Source: Molossus alvarezi
Lineage: Eukaryota; Chordata; Mammalia; Chiroptera; Molossidae
Assembly: GCA_037176705.1 (NCBI GenBank)
Contig: CM073885.1
Location: forward strand, 87,700,001-87,764,000
Length of the DNA: 64,000 nt
Direction of reading: 5' to 3'
Position numbers and translations under genes: made by a program. Positions 34,131-45,525 of the stretch are shown here, in pieces (the first letter of the stretch is position 1; each line of letters opens with the position of its first letter). The notes under the pieces are model-generated. The model saw only the letters and a list, made by a program, of their open reading frames with translations, had not been told where the DNA came from and did not search any database.

Positions 34131-34347
34131 TTTCTTTTTCTTTATTTTTTCTTTATTGATTTGAGAGAGAGAAAAAGAGAGAAAGAAAGAGAAAGATCGA
34201 TGAGCGAAAACATCGACTGGCTGCCTGCTTCATGCCTCCCACTGTGGATCAGGCCCACAACCTGGGCATGTGCCCTGATTGGGAATCACACTGGCAACCT
34301 CTTGGTGTATGGATTGATGTTCCACCACTGAGCCACACCGGCCGGGC
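34131..34347 (-). mobile_element. VES SINE, type 2
   Basis: Type-2 body complement 'cccacaacctgggcatgtgc', 'cctgattgggaatcacactg', head complement 'cactgagccacaccggccgg'. Perfect 11-bp TSD tataattttta at 34120-34130 and 34348-34358. It is the only full-length SINE between 29.0 and 46.3 kb. Confidence 0.95.
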
Positions 34348-34358
34348 TATAATTTTTA

Positions 34359-36380
34359 AATAAACAATAAAATATTAAGGAAAACTGTCCTATTGAGTCT
34401 TTTCTTTCCTAAAAGTCTACAATGCATGTGCAGAAAAGGCAGTCTTATAGAGGTAAAAAAGAATTGGGTTTGTTTTGTTTTCAGTTAAATAGTCACAAAA
34501 TTAACTATAACAAATGCTCAACTAGGAATTTTTTTCTGTTGTTCCCAAAGTATCCTGAATGCTATAAACAGCTATAAAATCCCCAAGAGCTTTAAAATGT
34601 GCCTATAAAAATTACAAGTACACAGTATTGTAGAGAAATTATCAGAAGAAAACTCTTAGAAGGAAAGTCAAAGAGGCAGCAACTATTACAGAGTAAACAT
34701 CTTCAATCCTAGTTCAATGGGAAAATTATCCAGAAGAATGTCAAAGATACTTGCTTTACCTTCTGTAAGTGTAAACCAGCCCCTATTTTGCTCTAATGTT
34801 AAGGTAGCTACATTCTTCCCCTAAGGAGAAGCCATTGTTGAGCATGTGGCCAAGAAATGGAGCCATAAGTGAGAGGTCCATCTGGTCCCATCATATTCTT
34901 GTCGTTTCGAACGGCTCAGCTCCCAGAAAACACATATAAAGAGCAGACAGAAGCTGCCTTTTGCCAGCCTCGGTGAGGCCTATCAGTGAGCAAATCATCC
35001 CTTCCCTCAAACCCTGTTTTCTGCTCAAGGGCACCCGCACATGGGTTAGAGGTGCAGACCCACATGGTAAGCCTCCGTGGCCAAGTCATCTCCCTCCTCA
35101 GTTGTTCCTTTCTGTGGAGGTAGAGATCAATTGATCCCTGAATACTTGTCTTGGCTTTAGCATATTTTACATAATTAAACAAAGAGACCTTCATTCAACC
35201 TGGGGGGCCGGGCTCCAATGCCTTGGTGGCCATGTAAGCAAACCAAAATCTAAGCCAGAGTCCATGTGCTTAAAACCGAGGATATGAAACTTCAGAACAA
35301 CCAAGTACAAACAGGCTTTCCCAAATCAGCCAATCAAATGATGTCTTTGTTTCAGCATCTTCTCTGCAAACGCCGAGTCCCCAGCTCCTGGCCACCTTCG
35401 GTTCGGCACTGCCCAGTTGGAATCGATGTTTGCTCAAGTAAATTTGTGAAAATGTGAATGTGATTCAGTCTACCTTTCAACATGATTAATGCTTTAAGCC
35501 ATAATTTAACAGAGCATTTCAGTACTTAGAGATAACTTTTATAAATATGGGCACTACATCGCCAAACTAATAACTTCTTTGATCTAATTTGAATATTTTA
35601 CATATTGGCATTTTGATATATTTTATTGAAATAGTATTTGTTAAAAATTTTTCCAGAACTTTCATTCTCTTGGGTAGCTAGAACCAAGAGTGGAAATTAG
35701 TAACAATAATGAACTTTATCTTTAAAGATATTGATAGTTTAAAAAAAAACAAAAACATTTATTTTGTATGTTGAACTATAACAAAATATTTAGTTACTGC
35801 TTCAATTAATATGCACTTTACCCAAACACAGAAAATGTAATGAAACTTCCAAATTTAGTCATGGTAACACCTAAGAAGAACAACAACAACAAAAAAATTA
35901 AAATTATTTTTTCATATAATCATTGAATAATGAGTCTTATAAATTCCTAAAACTAAAAAAGAAAAGATTCAACACTTAGTTTATAATTTTAAGTTTGAAA
36001 TGTTTAGAAAATTTAAAACGTGTGCTGCCCTGTTGTTATGGTTATCACTGGTTTTATAAAGACCACGGGGCATCTTCCATCTGAGGGAAAACACCCTCTC
36101 ACAAATGCTCACACTCTAATTCCAATTTCAGTGTGTCTCTGATCACCGGAAATAAAAACAAATCAGGATTGTAAAAGTCTACACCTAAGTCTCCCCTCTC
36201 ACAGAACATCACCATTTTTTAATCCATCCTGAAAAATGGGACATTTTTCCAGCAGCTGATGCTTTTAAGCACGCTGGACTGGGCTCAGCATTCCTTCGCC
36301 CTGATGCCATGCACCAGCATTTGTCTTAGAAGACATCTTTTGTACTGGTAACCAAAAGGCAAAAGAAACCAGAGCTGTGA
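34359..36380. other. Single-copy region
   Basis: AT-rich, without recognised repeats; 92- and 63-codon ORFs near 35 kb show no motif. Confidence 0.4.
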
Positions 36381-36383
36381 ACA

Positions 36384-36414
36384 GGGAGCGGGGGTGGGGG
36401 GTGGGGGAGTGGGG
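36384..36414 (+). repeat. G-rich tract, G-quadruplex candidate
   Basis: Runs of 3, 5, 6, 5 and 4 G separated by 1-4 nt loops. This meets the usual four-run rule for a quadruplex on the plus strand. It may also be slippage-prone. Confidence 0.8.
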
Positions 36415-37504
36415 AAGGAAAACTGCTTAGACAAATTCGCCAAAAAGAATTCTGACCCAAACCTGGATATTTTCAGTCCCTCAAGATGCACGCTTCAAAG
36501 TAAAGCCCCCTGACTTTTATAAGGTATTGTGCCTATTTTCACACTATTGGTTTTAAAAATACGCTCTGCTTTATGGTAATGTGTCGCAGGGAAGTTAGCT
36601 ATAGTTTCATGAAAGACGTTTTCATCCCTGACTGGCATCTTCTCAATAGCTGGGGCCCAGGCACACCGCTCTCTTCCCGGCCAGGCCCTCTGCCCTGAAA
36701 CAGTGCCGCATTCATAACTTATTCTCAGCTCCACGGGGCAGCGCCACAGAAAAGCTTCTCCAACCTAGTGGGTTACATCACTGCAAAGTCTTCCATTTGG
36801 CCTAGGTGAAAAACATGAATGCATGCCTCATTCATTTCTCCACCTTCAAAAAAAATAACGTAAAAGCATACCCACCCTCTGCTGAAGACCTGCGTACCCG
36901 CAGCCCGGCTCAGTCAAAGCCGCGCTTACTGAATCTCATGCAGGGGTAACTGCTAACTTTTTAAAACTCCCACTAACCTTTAAGACGATCCTTATAGCTT
37001 GTGCCACTATTAAAAATGCCCAGCGAGATACCAAAAAATATCTTAAAAGTTTTCATGGAAAAGCCTTTGATGGGTGCCAGCTTTGCCTCTCTTTGGGTTT
37101 AGGTCACATTTTAAAAATATGCTTGACATATAGTAATGGAATCAAAAACCTCACCCTCCCCACTGACATCAGCGCACATAAACCAGTGCACAGGGGCCTT
37201 TCCTTCCCCGCACTTCCCCTGATGGCCACAGGAAATGAGTGCATCCCGGTCTTTTCAGTGTGTGTCAAATATCCGTGGGTCTTTAGAAGGTAGGCTGGCA
37301 GTCTATCCAAAATATTTTAAGTTGAAGAAACTACAATTTCCTGTCTCCTCATTAGAATATGCCTTTCAAGGCTTAACCACAGGGAACGGCATGAGAGCAT
37401 TTCCATCTTATTCTCAAAACACAGGTATATATTCGCACTTGTGGGAAGAAACCCAATGCTGGTCTTCTCCTCCTAAATCATACAAATGAGAGAAGGGATG
37501 TAAG
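36415..37504. other. Single-copy region
   Basis: No repeat recognised; ORFs of 60-84 codons without motifs. Confidence 0.4.
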
Positions 37505-37900
37505 CTGGTGCTCCGGCTCTGACTTTTCAGAGGACGTGCGGCATCCAAACCCACAGCCGCACACGGCTGTCCGAGCGGCAGGCCACTCCCCTGCACGGAG
37601 TCCAGTCCTGTCGGGGTCCTGTGCGCTCTCGGGGCTACTGTGACAATGGCCCGTCCTCACTGCTGTCTGTCTGAATGACAGGGGAAAGCTACGTCAATTG
37701 TGAAGAATCGTGGACCTTATGACTCACGACTCACTCAAAGTCGCTGATATCCTTGATCGTGTAAATCCATCCTTGCTCACCAAGCCATGGCGTGATAGGA
37801 CTTGATGGCTTCGTCCAGGCCACTTCTGCGCGCGGCAGAGAACCCAGCCGCGGCCACCCGCCTGGGGACCTGGAGCCTCGGCGTCCTGCGCACGCTCACA
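37505..37900. promoter_or_regulatory. CpG cluster, possible small CpG island
   Basis: Two CpG-dense blocks, 37505-37650 (about 13 CpGs) and 37812-37905 (about 11, including 'tgcgcgcggcag' and 'agccgcggcc'), in AT-rich surroundings. Promoter function is inference only; no TATA box or exon can be defined. The 126-codon antisense ORF at 37724-38104 matches no family I know. Confidence 0.35.
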
Positions 37901-37905
37901 GATAC

Positions 37906-38152
37906 CAACTCCCACAGGCCTGACCCTTTGCTCTGCCTTCTTCTCCCCTCCACCGTGTGTCCTTCCTTCAGACTTTGTTTTTTTGTTTTGTTTGTTTTTC
38001 AAACAATCCCTAACTGACATACATGAGGAAAAAAAGATATCTTCCCCAGAAAGTCTACACTGAGAATTCCAAAAGAGGCTCGATTCCTTTACTAAACATA
38101 ACATATATTTGTGAAATTAGATTAACTCTTTATTTATTTATTTTTTAAGTAC
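37906..38152. other. Spacer
   Basis: T-rich; nothing recognised. Confidence 0.4.
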
Positions 38153-38260
38153 AGCCCTGGCTGGTGTGGCTCAGTTGGTTATCCTCTTATGTACTGGGGT
38201 GGTGGGGGGCGGGGCGGGGTGGGGGAGGAGTCATCAGTTCAATTCCCGGTCAGGGCACCT
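38153..38260 (+). mobile_element. Partial VES SINE head carrying a G-rich insertion
   Basis: 'cagccctggctggtgtggct' and 'cagttggtt' (A box region) are followed by a G-rich stretch, then 'agttcaattcccggtcaggg' (B box). The sequence then leaves VES with no body, pyrimidine tract or A tail. No clear TSD. Confidence 0.8.
38196..38230 (+). repeat. G-rich tract within the SINE head
   Basis: Runs of 4, 6, 4, 4 and 5 G with short loops, between the A and B boxes. The other VES heads in this window lack it. It meets quadruplex criteria. Confidence 0.85.
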
Positions 38261-40163
38261 CATGTACTTCCTTCCATTTGGAAGGTTTATTAGCCCATTA
38301 AGCTTATATTAAAATACTCACATGTGTGCTAACATTTTTTAAATAGAAATATTAATTCTTGGAACACTATAAGTCCACATTTGTACAGGAACAACCTAAC
38401 ATCAACAGTGTGGACTCTTCTAATATGCCAACACCCCTTCCCTGTGCTACTGTGTGTGCCCCAGATTTCTGACTGTTCAAAACGGTTCGGTGGCCTCTAG
38501 ACTGTGTACCTCTCCCCTCCGGGACGTGTCACTGAAGCCTTCCCTGCACCAAGTGAAAACAGGGTGTCAGCATCTATACGAACCACTGTTACCAGGCCAA
38601 CCTACGGGATTCATTTTGTGCCCCGTTTTCCTTATCAATATATAGTATTTGCTTGTTTGTCTGAGTCAGACTAGACACATATCTCACTATGACAGTATTC
38701 CGGCATGTCATTTCCAGATGGCCCTCATAACTACCACATAGTAATCATTACCATAATGTAGGAAACTCCTTTTATGAGAGAATAGATATAATTTGGCCCT
38801 CAAAATCTTTACATCTTTATGAACCTTATGCCAGGACTGAATCGGCTGACAAGGTACACACCAAGTCAGAAAAGCCCCTTGATGTAAATGCCCTTAACAA
38901 GGTCATCAGACACGGTGCTTTCCGAACTCTGGGATGACCAGCCTGGATCTGCAGACCTGGTGGCCATTCCTCCAGAAACTGGTTGAGGAGACAGGGCAAA
39001 AATTCACAGAATATTCACATGACTAAGGATAATTAACATCAGCCATTTCCATCCTACAAAAGAAAATAGAGCTTCTGTTAAAAATGAACAATAAAGACAT
39101 TATTTTGGTTCCATTGTGTGTGCTTTTTAAGCAGTTCCCATCTCTAAAAAATACATTGTAAACACAACAGTATTCCAGCTACCCCGGTGTTATCCAATGT
39201 GCCTGATAATGTTGTTGGAAGAAATTCTGTAAACACTGGAAGAGAACGTAAAACTGCCTTAAATATTATTTCCACGCAAAACGCACCACAAGAAAGGCTT
39301 ATCAAGAATTGAAACATATTTAGGTAGTTACTGAACTTACATGGCCACATCTCTAAAGAGAGATGAAAGCAAAATATGGATAAAAGAACACCAGGTCTCT
39401 GTTATTTATTCATTTCTTTTCTTTTTTGCAACTACTTAACTCTAAGCATTTTCTCCTTATATATAAGCACTGAAAAAGCAGCAGGATTCATATAAAGATA
39501 TCATTCCAATCCAAATGGAAGATCTCTGAAGAGTGGTGTGATAGAGAATCCTCATTCTGCTTCCAACTCCAAACCAAATTCTAAGACAGAGCAAGGATTA
39601 AAACCAGACCAAACTAAGATTGAGCCTTTGTAACTCAGGTCAGGATTACATCTAAACAAAAAGCAGCTCAATTTCAGAACATGGGACAACGTATGACGTG
39701 TTATATCTACTGAATCTGGTCAGTTAGGCTCCATTTTAAACCACATTATATTAACCAATTTTTCTTCTGAATGAGTTTTTCTGGATAACACTTAATAATT
39801 CCATTTAGTTTGATAAGCTTTGCTAAATTACATAAATATAGCACAACATCACTAATGTATAGCAATTATTGGAGAAGAAGGAAAGCCAAAATATATAGTT
39901 TCAGCCAAAGATTTAAATTTATGGAGTTTGGCAAAGACTTTTGGAATGAATATTGGTGTATGTTATTTTTTCATTTATAAAGGGAAATTTTGCATTTAAG
40001 AATATTGTTGGAAGAACAAAATTAAGTGAAAACCTACAATGCCAAATGAAAAGTATTCATCTCAAAAATGAATGAGTCAATATAAATGAATGTCCTGCCT
40101 CCTGAATATTAGAAATGTAAACATATCATTTAACCTAATAAATAATTCCATCAATATAAATCA
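38261..40163. other. Single-copy region
   Basis: AT-rich, no element recognised. Confidence 0.4.
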
Positions 40164-40165
40164 TC

Positions 40166-40202
<37 letters not shown>
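40164..40202. repeat. (AC)n microsatellite
   Basis: About 18 AC units after an interrupted start ('ccacacaccacac'). Confidence 0.97.
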
Positions 40203-40204
<2 letters not shown>

Positions 40205-40729
40205 ATTGGTGAAATAGGAAGTAGGAGAATTGCCATTGTCTAAAGAAAAATACAAAATTTCACAAGCAAGAGTTGTTTATGTATGTTCACCATTCAAAAT
40301 AACCTACGACAGACAAACTTGAGGAATTTCTTTGTTTTTGATGGAGAATATATTCACTGTAATTACTAGTAAAAAACAACAAAAATCTTCCTCAATACCT
40401 TTGTAATGGCAATATGCTATTCAAGCATCTACCAATCTGTATGTTGAAATTTGTTTTTTCTAATTACACCTAAAAATATGTGTCCTTTCATCTTTACTTA
40501 AATAACTTATAATTACATACCATGCCACAAACTGTTACAAATGGCCAAACCAGACATACATTTTTTTCTAGCAGAGTCCTAAACTTTTAAATTATTCCTG
40601 TCACTACAGAAAAATACATGAAAGCTGCAAGTAACCCACAAGCTTTATCTTAGCCAAGAGTTTTAACTCTGCCTCTGCCATCTGCATGATATTAGCAGGT
40701 GGTAAACTGAGTGATTTTGGTTTCACTTT
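40203..40729. other. Single-copy spacer
   Basis: Nothing recognised. Confidence 0.4.
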
Positions 40730-41245
40730 CTTTTCCTTAACCCTACAGTGAGCAGTAAAATGCCCAACGATGGGTTCATACAATGGAGCGGACAGATGCA
40801 AGGGACCATGCAGAAGGTAAGTGTCTAGGATTTAGGAACTAACTGGATTTGAGAAGGAGGTTACCTTAAAAACTGCCACGTCTTGAACATATATACCTGG
40901 AGTAAAAGCATGAGGTGGGAGGTTAATTATTTAAGGAGCACACAGACATAGAGCCAGGCATTATTTTAAGGGATATCCTAGTTTGGAATGTGAGGTGCTG
41001 GGGTGATGCCTTGAGAGAAGAGAAAGTCAGAAAAGGAAAGCAGAAACTGAGGCAGGGTGTGGTAAGCAGAGATAAAATGCAACAGCCACCAGCATAGAGC
41101 TGCTCTGTGACACCCCTGGAACGGATGAGATCATAGCGAGAGTGTGTGAACGCAAGAGCCACTGGCCTGAGACTTTTGGGATCTGTGCAGTTAAGAGTTG
41201 AGTGTGCTTTGGTCTTGCCCTCCGAAACAGTATGTGGCTGGAGCA
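40730..41245 (-). mobile_element. L2 relic (possible)
   Basis: 'cagaaggtaagtgtctagga', 'tttaggaactaactggattt' and 'gagaaggaggttacctt' loosely follow reversed L2 upstream sequence. The rest is purine-rich as expected but unconvincing on its own. The 107-codon antisense ORF is not credible. Confidence 0.4.
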
Positions 41246-42052
41246 CTTAACACCCCCCCAACCAAGACGGTGCAGTAAGACTCGCGTTGCTCTAGGAACA
41301 CCTGAGAAGCATTTGTGTGATACCTTTAAGGGATGCTTTATGGCTTGGAAAAAAAAGAGTGGAATTTAGATTTATTTTCAAATGGTCAACTTCTGAGTAT
41401 TTTTTCTAATCAAAAGAATATGTTATTTTTTTAGTAAAAATAAAAATAGTGTGAAAATTTTAATGTAACATATAATTTATATAGTTTCTTTGCAAAACAC
41501 TTACTGCCTAGAGACACAACAGCGCTTAATATGTTCCCTGTTAAAAATAGTTCAATGGCTGCCACATTTCACCTCTGAGGTGGATTCATTTCCATACTGG
41601 ACTCAAAAGATCACTTTCTGTGAAGTAGTCTCAAGATGCATGTTCCGTTTACAAAAGCTCTTCAGATGAAAGATGTTTTTGCAAATGCAAAATATGAATT
41701 ATTGTCATCATCATCATTTTTATTGTGCGAGGCATGTGAATGGACTTTGCATCTGCTGGCTCCAAGGTTTTACCACAGCAGGGCGGCTGGTTAAAATCTA
41801 AATTCCTAAAGCAGTACTGTAATACTTTGAACCATAGTGACATCCAAGAGGGATAATGACTTTCTGATGAAGTGAGCCTCTCCTCCATGTAAGGGGAGAA
41901 ACGCCAAACCTGGAGCCTGGTGCAAACTCACTGCTAACTCCTGGCTGCAAGTGGATAATAAATGGTCGCAGCCATTTCTTAGTTCGACTGTGTGAACCTC
42001 GAACAGCAAAAACTGCTGCCGGCCACACTACTGGGGAGCCCAACAATTTGAG

Positions 42053-42054
<2 letters not shown>
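41246..42054. other. Single-copy spacer
   Basis: Contains a short TCA repeat at 41704-41717 ('gtcatcatcatcattttt'). ORFs of 67-82 codons on the minus strand share no family. Confidence 0.4.

Positions 42055-42092
<38 letters not shown>
42055..42092. repeat. (GT)n microsatellite
   Basis: About 19 uninterrupted GT units after 'ttgagggg'. Confidence 0.97.
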
Positions 42093-42093
<1 letters not shown>

Positions 42094-43497
42094 GCTAAAA
42101 AATTAAATTGAAATACTTTTTTTTCTAAATACCTTCCACAACCTAAGTGGCCTGTATCCTCTTTCAAGACAGAGTATCAGTTTATTTCAAATTTAGAGAT
42201 ACTGGCCTCGATTCAAATTCATGGCAGTTATAGAAACCAATGTTCCGTGCCTTGATTCAGGTGGCAAGCATTAAATCTTTTTCCGGCTGTCATGCAACAA
42301 CAACTTTAATACAAATTAGCACTGCCAAACTCAGTTTCCTGGGCTCAGAGGTCCTTGATGCTACTCCGTGAATTTTATTTAGACTTTCGCATGAACTGGG
42401 CTCTTTGGAAATGGTAGCATACGGAAAGAAGAAACCTAAACAAAAATGCAATTTAATTATTTCCAATTCAGTATTCTAATTTACAACTTGCCACAAGAAA
42501 ATTCAATATCCCCCTTTTGGTTATTGTGACTAATGTGAAACTTAATCATTATGTCATACAGGAGAATGTTCTTAAATGCAAATTCAGCTTCTGCAACTGC
42601 AGTGCTCCCTTCAAGCTGTTTACATTGAACAGAGACCTGTCAATCAATACTAAGTCAGAAATACAGTGCTTCTCTTAGCATCTCCTGGTTTCTGAGTCAA
42701 ACCTTCCCAGAGCTCACAACCATGAGAACAACAGACCGACGTAAAAGAACCACCTCTTCTCACGAAATAGGAAAACTCAATTAACTCCAAACCTGACACT
42801 CCCAACAACTTTGGAATGACTTCCAGCAAGGAGAGATCTGTCAGAGGAACAAGACTTCAAGCTAGGAATGGATTTTTCTTCTTTCTCAAATTGATTTTTA
42901 ATGAAGACACCCAGAGAAAAATCATAGTGATAAAGTAGTTAGTTTGAGTTTCCGGTCTCTGGATATGAGGTATGTTCAAACTCCCGATCCTCTGGCGTCA
43001 TTTTAACACTCACACAGACTCCATCCAGCTGTTTTAGCACTGACACAATAATATGTCATTTCTTTTCTTTGGGAGATGTTTCCAGCAAGTTGACTGGCAC
43101 AACCCTAACTCTGCATGGACCTCCTAGTTTAGTAAGCTGCTTTTCCTTAATAACCACTTCAAATCCCACAAATGAGCCATGTTACCCAAAAAGACCTCAT
43201 TCCAAATTCTGGTTATGTAGTTTTACTCTTTCTGACCCTGAGAAGTCCGGGAGCCTGTATTTTTAGACTGGGGGTGGGGGGGACGTCTAAAACATTTAAA
43301 ATAAAAAAGAATTGGGAAAACGTGATGTTCTCCAATGTGCATTCCACCATGAGGCCTTTAAATACCTCAACAGAGCAAATTATGCCAGGGTGCCTTGCTA
43401 TATTGCAGCCCTCGGGCCCACCAAGAGCGATGTCACAAATAATGCTCCACACATGGTTCTGGCCCTTTTAAAGGGCCGTAAAGATTGTAAAGAACAG
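42093..43497. other. Single-copy region, possible conserved noncoding DNA
   Basis: No repeat recognised. The segment at about 42180-42700 is evenly composed, with homeodomain- and POU-like words ('atgcaatttaattatttcc'), but conservation is untested. ORFs of 65-99 codons lack motifs. Confidence 0.3.
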
Positions 43498-43692
43498 GAC
43501 AGTGGCGTCAGATAGATGTTACTTATAACCTACGTGACCTCCCACTGTGACCTTGACTCTCTGAACTCAGTGTCCTAGTCTGCAGAGTGAAATCAGCAGT
43601 GCCTGCCTCAGGAGATGTTTGCAAGGATTAAACAAAACAACATATCGAATTCAGTGACGCCCGTAACATGCGCTACGTAACCGTTAGTTCTG
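43498..43692 (+). mobile_element. MIR SINE
   Basis: 'ataacctacgtgacctccca', 'gtcctagtctgcagagtgaa', 'ggagatgtttgcaaggatta', 'aacaaaacaacatatcg' follow MIR sense. Confidence 0.7.
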
Positions 43693-43832
43693 AATCTTAC
43701 TGAACCTTCACGAGTCAGTGAAGTGGGCCTTCGGATCCCCATTTTACAGAATAGGAAACTGGGCCTCAGCTCAACTGGTTCGCTCCAGGGTACACAGGTT
43801 TTCAGTGGCAGAGCCTGGAGCAATGTCTTAGA
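43693..43832 (-). mobile_element. MIR relic
   Basis: 'gatccccattttacagaata', 'ggaaactgggcctcagctca', 'ggtacacaggttttcagtgg' are reversed MIR. It directly abuts the sense MIR, giving an inverted pair. Confidence 0.7.
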
Positions 43833-43869
43833 GATGAGCAACAATAAGCAGAATAATACTAATAATAAT

Positions 43870-44030
43870 AGTAACAGCAAACATTTATGGTGTGTCTCAG
43901 TGTGGCAGGGACGACCGAGCTCTTGAGGACGGTATCCAATGTAATAGTCTTTCTTAAGGACCCTATGTGATTTACACTACTGTCCCTATTTATAGATAAG
44001 GAAAGCTGAGGCTCAGAATAGTGGAGACAT
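43870..44030 (-). mobile_element. MIR relic
   Basis: 'aacatttatggtgtgtctca', 'ctgtccctatttatagataa', 'ggaaagctgaggctcagaat': reversed MIR. Confidence 0.65.
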
Positions 44031-44039
44031 TTTTAACCA

Positions 44040-44112
44040 CTTAGCAATTATTTATTGAGTTCCTGTGATCCAGGTGTGAGGAGTACAACCACCCAGGACA
44101 GACAGGATTCCT
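44040..44112 (-). mobile_element. L2 3'-end relic
   Basis: 'caattatttattgagttcct', 'ggacagacaggattcctgac' fit the reversed L2 end. Confidence 0.55.
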
Positions 44113-44794
44113 GACCTCTGGACTTCACAAAATTACTCCTAAACAATCTTGAAAGGTTGTCACCTTAGAGACTGAGGAAAAGAGCGATCTAAAACTAAAC
44201 GCAGTCATCACCTGACACTTTGTTTTGGGGACAAAATAACAATCAACCCCTTGAAGATCTTTTCTCACTAATCCATCCAACATTTATCTAGTATGCAAGC
44301 AATTATCATTTCTACTTCACAGAGAAGTCGACAGAAATATTAACAGGCTTCAATCTGTGGATTAAAAACAAATTCCAAAAGTGAAAATAAAACGTTTCTC
44401 AGAGACTGGAACCTAGACACCTAGTGGGCCCCTTCCATACTGGAAGCCCAGTTCCCTCCATACACTCTGGGAGACCCTCCTCCCACCAACATCCTGGCCC
44501 CCAGATCTACACACAGCTGTTAAAATTGACATACACCCAAACTCCATCACCCCCTCCCACCTTCCTGAGACAGAGCTCCCAGCTAGTATCCCTGCTTTGC
44601 CCAACTCCAGGGCATACCATTCATTCAAATACAAGGGAAACCCTGCTCTGTGAGTTGTTCCAGGCATGGCCCTGCTCCAGGCTGTGTATTTGGGCTTTTC
44701 CTTTGGTGCAGAGTAGGAGTTCCTACCCCAACTCCCAACCTTACTAAAGAGAACGCAGAACACATACACCCTGCACATCTGGAATCCAGCCTCT
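44113..44794. other. Unassigned
   Basis: CT-rich block at 44410-44760 with overlapping 107- and 121-codon ORFs on opposite strands. It may be an old LTR or LINE, but I cannot place it. Confidence 0.3.
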
Positions 44795-44965
44795 TCTCCA
44801 ATTTACTCTTGGCAAGTTTTATCACCTCCCAAGTCTCCATCTCCTCACCTGTAAATGGGGTAACAACAACAGCATCCAAATCATGAGGTTATCGTAAAGA
44901 TTAAATGAGATCATAAAGTATCTAGTGCAGTGTCTGCCACATGTGGGCTCAATAAATATCATTAT
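44795..44965 (+). mobile_element. MIR SINE
   Basis: 'gtctccatctcctcacctgt', 'aaatggggtaacaacaacag', 'gaggttatcgtaaagattaa', 'atgagatcataaagtatcta', 'gtgcagtgtctgccacatgt', 'gggctcaataaatatc': well-kept MIR 3' two thirds. Confidence 0.85.
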
Positions 44966-45327
44966 ATCATACTATAATTTTAACTCCAATTTTCCCATTC
45001 CTCTCCAATTTACCCAGACCCATCCAATAATTATTGTGAGAAATACCAGGAAAAAAAATAGCACTAAAAGAATAAGTCATTTTTTAAATGAGATTCCAAA
45101 GTAGATCGCTGATCTTCAGATTCTGCCTGAGCAGTGTCGCTATTAAAAGAATGACGATGTTGACAAACTGCTCAGATTCTTCAAGCCAGAATTTTATGTT
45201 TTTCCTCTTTTAGCCACAATTCAATTGAATAAACATATTAGGCTGGTGTGTATGATTTGTATGGGTGCGTGTGTGAGAAAGAGGGAGAGAGAAACTTATA
45301 AGAAAGTAATAATGATCTTATGTCTGG
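44966..45327. other. Single-copy spacer
   Basis: Nothing recognised. Confidence 0.4.
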
Positions 45328-45335
45328 AATACCAG

Positions 45336-45525
45336 CAGCGGTTCTCAACCTGTGGGTCGCAACCCCTTTGGGGGTCGAACGACCCTTTCACAGGAGTTGC
45401 CTAAAACATAACAGTAGCAAAATTACAGTTATGAAGTAGCAATGAATATAATTTTATGGTTGGGGGTCCCCACAACATGAGGAACTGTGTTAAGGGTCGC
45501 AGCATTAGAAAGGTTGGAACCGCTT
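45336..45525. mobile_element. Non-autonomous hAT element of the SPIN/URR1 type
   Basis: Starts 'cagcggttctcaacctgtgg' and ends near 'aaggttggaaccgctt', which is close to the complement of the start. In between are 'gggtcgaacgaccctttcac', 'aacagtagcaaaattacagt', 'tatgaagtagcaatgaa' and 'ttttatggttgggggtcccc'. This is the layout of the rodent URR1/SPIN-type elements, a group reported as horizontally transferred among several tetrapods including bats. The 8-bp TSD is not clear. The length (about 190 bp) and absent ORF fit an internally deleted copy. Confidence 0.85.

Noticed and set aside
37724..38104. 126-codon ORF across the CpG cluster
   Set aside because: No recognisable domain and no promoter or splice evidence; length is unsurprising in GC-rich DNA.
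40164..40202. CRISPR-like or regulatory repeat
   Set aside because: Plain AC microsatellite; there are no spacers, and CRISPR does not apply to a mammalian genome.
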